In this document: one piece after another, positions 63,935 to 64,000 of the stretch
Layout: each line of letters begins with the position of its first letter
Position numbering within the stretch: the first letter of the stretch is position 1
Assembly (NCBI GenBank): GCA_964035545.1
Contig: OZ037768.1
Coordinates: forward strand, 22,966,819 to 23,030,818
Length of the DNA stretch: 64,000 nucleotides
Reading direction: 5' to 3'
From: Bugula neritina
Taxonomy: Eukaryota > Bryozoa > Gymnolaemata > Cheilostomatida > Bugulidae
The notes under the pieces: generated by a model
What the model was told of the DNA's origin: nothing
Seen by the model: the letters and a program-made list of their open reading frames with translations, nothing else
The model's database searches: none
Position numbers and translations under genes: made by a program

Positions 63935-64000
63935 CACCAAGACAGCATACGTGCACTAATAAAGCTGCTGGAAAGAGCAAGCTGTGTTTTGTTAGCTTGT
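63935..64000 (+). CDS. Possible further IPMK exon, cut by window end
   Basis: An acceptor-like tattatag precedes an open frame coding HQDSIRALIKLLERAS and continuing to the edge. It loosely resembles the helix before the SLLF block near the IPMK C-terminus. About 60 residues expected between exon 63094 and this one were not found, so the call is weak. Confidence 0.25.

Overview
This is a stretch of an animal (metazoan) nuclear genome: AT-rich, with short GT-AG split exons, introns crowded with tandem repeats, and genes whose decoded proteins align closely (recalled from memory, no search run) with their vertebrate counterparts. Two ciliary genes (IFT27, ODAD2) and a C1q/collagen gene point to an animal with motile cilia. 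A front-end fatty-acyl desaturase and very AT-rich introns fit an aquatic invertebrate, but the phylum cannot be decided from the sequence.

Layout: HACL1 (+, 5' end off the window) 558-6477; PNPO (+) 8385-11134; IFT27 (-) 11316-14522 with a duplicated first exon at 15580-15616; LIG1 (+, 21 exons, complete) 16077-33986, carrying a C1q/collagen gene (-) inside its largest intron at 19812-21630; ODAD2/ARMC4 (-) 34187-48823; a cytochrome-b5-fused front-end desaturase (+) 50023-54816; SEC61B (-) 55676-57286; an IPMK-like inositol phosphate kinase (+) from 60203, running off the right edge. Strands largely alternate, giving tail-to-tail pairs (PNPO/IFT27, LIG1/ODAD2, desaturase/SEC61B) and head-to-head pairs (IFT27/LIG1, ODAD2/desaturase). 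The genes are housekeeping or ciliary and do not form one pathway. I see no prokaryote-like cluster and no CRISPR.

Exon models were built by hand from reading frame, splice-site phase and family alignment. Phases close exactly for LIG1 (916 aa), PNPO (250 aa), IFT27 (188 aa), the desaturase (421 aa) and SEC61B (99 aa). One ODAD2 junction does not close.

The most interesting material is non-coding: (1) a 1,002-bp inverted-repeat mobile element at 58721-59722 with an 8-bp target duplication; (2) introns made largely of minisatellites that abut or contain splice signals, including a HACL1 array whose every unit holds a TACTAAC branch-point match and a TAG acceptor; (3) a 60-bp duplicate of the IFT27 first exon; (4) several large palindromes.
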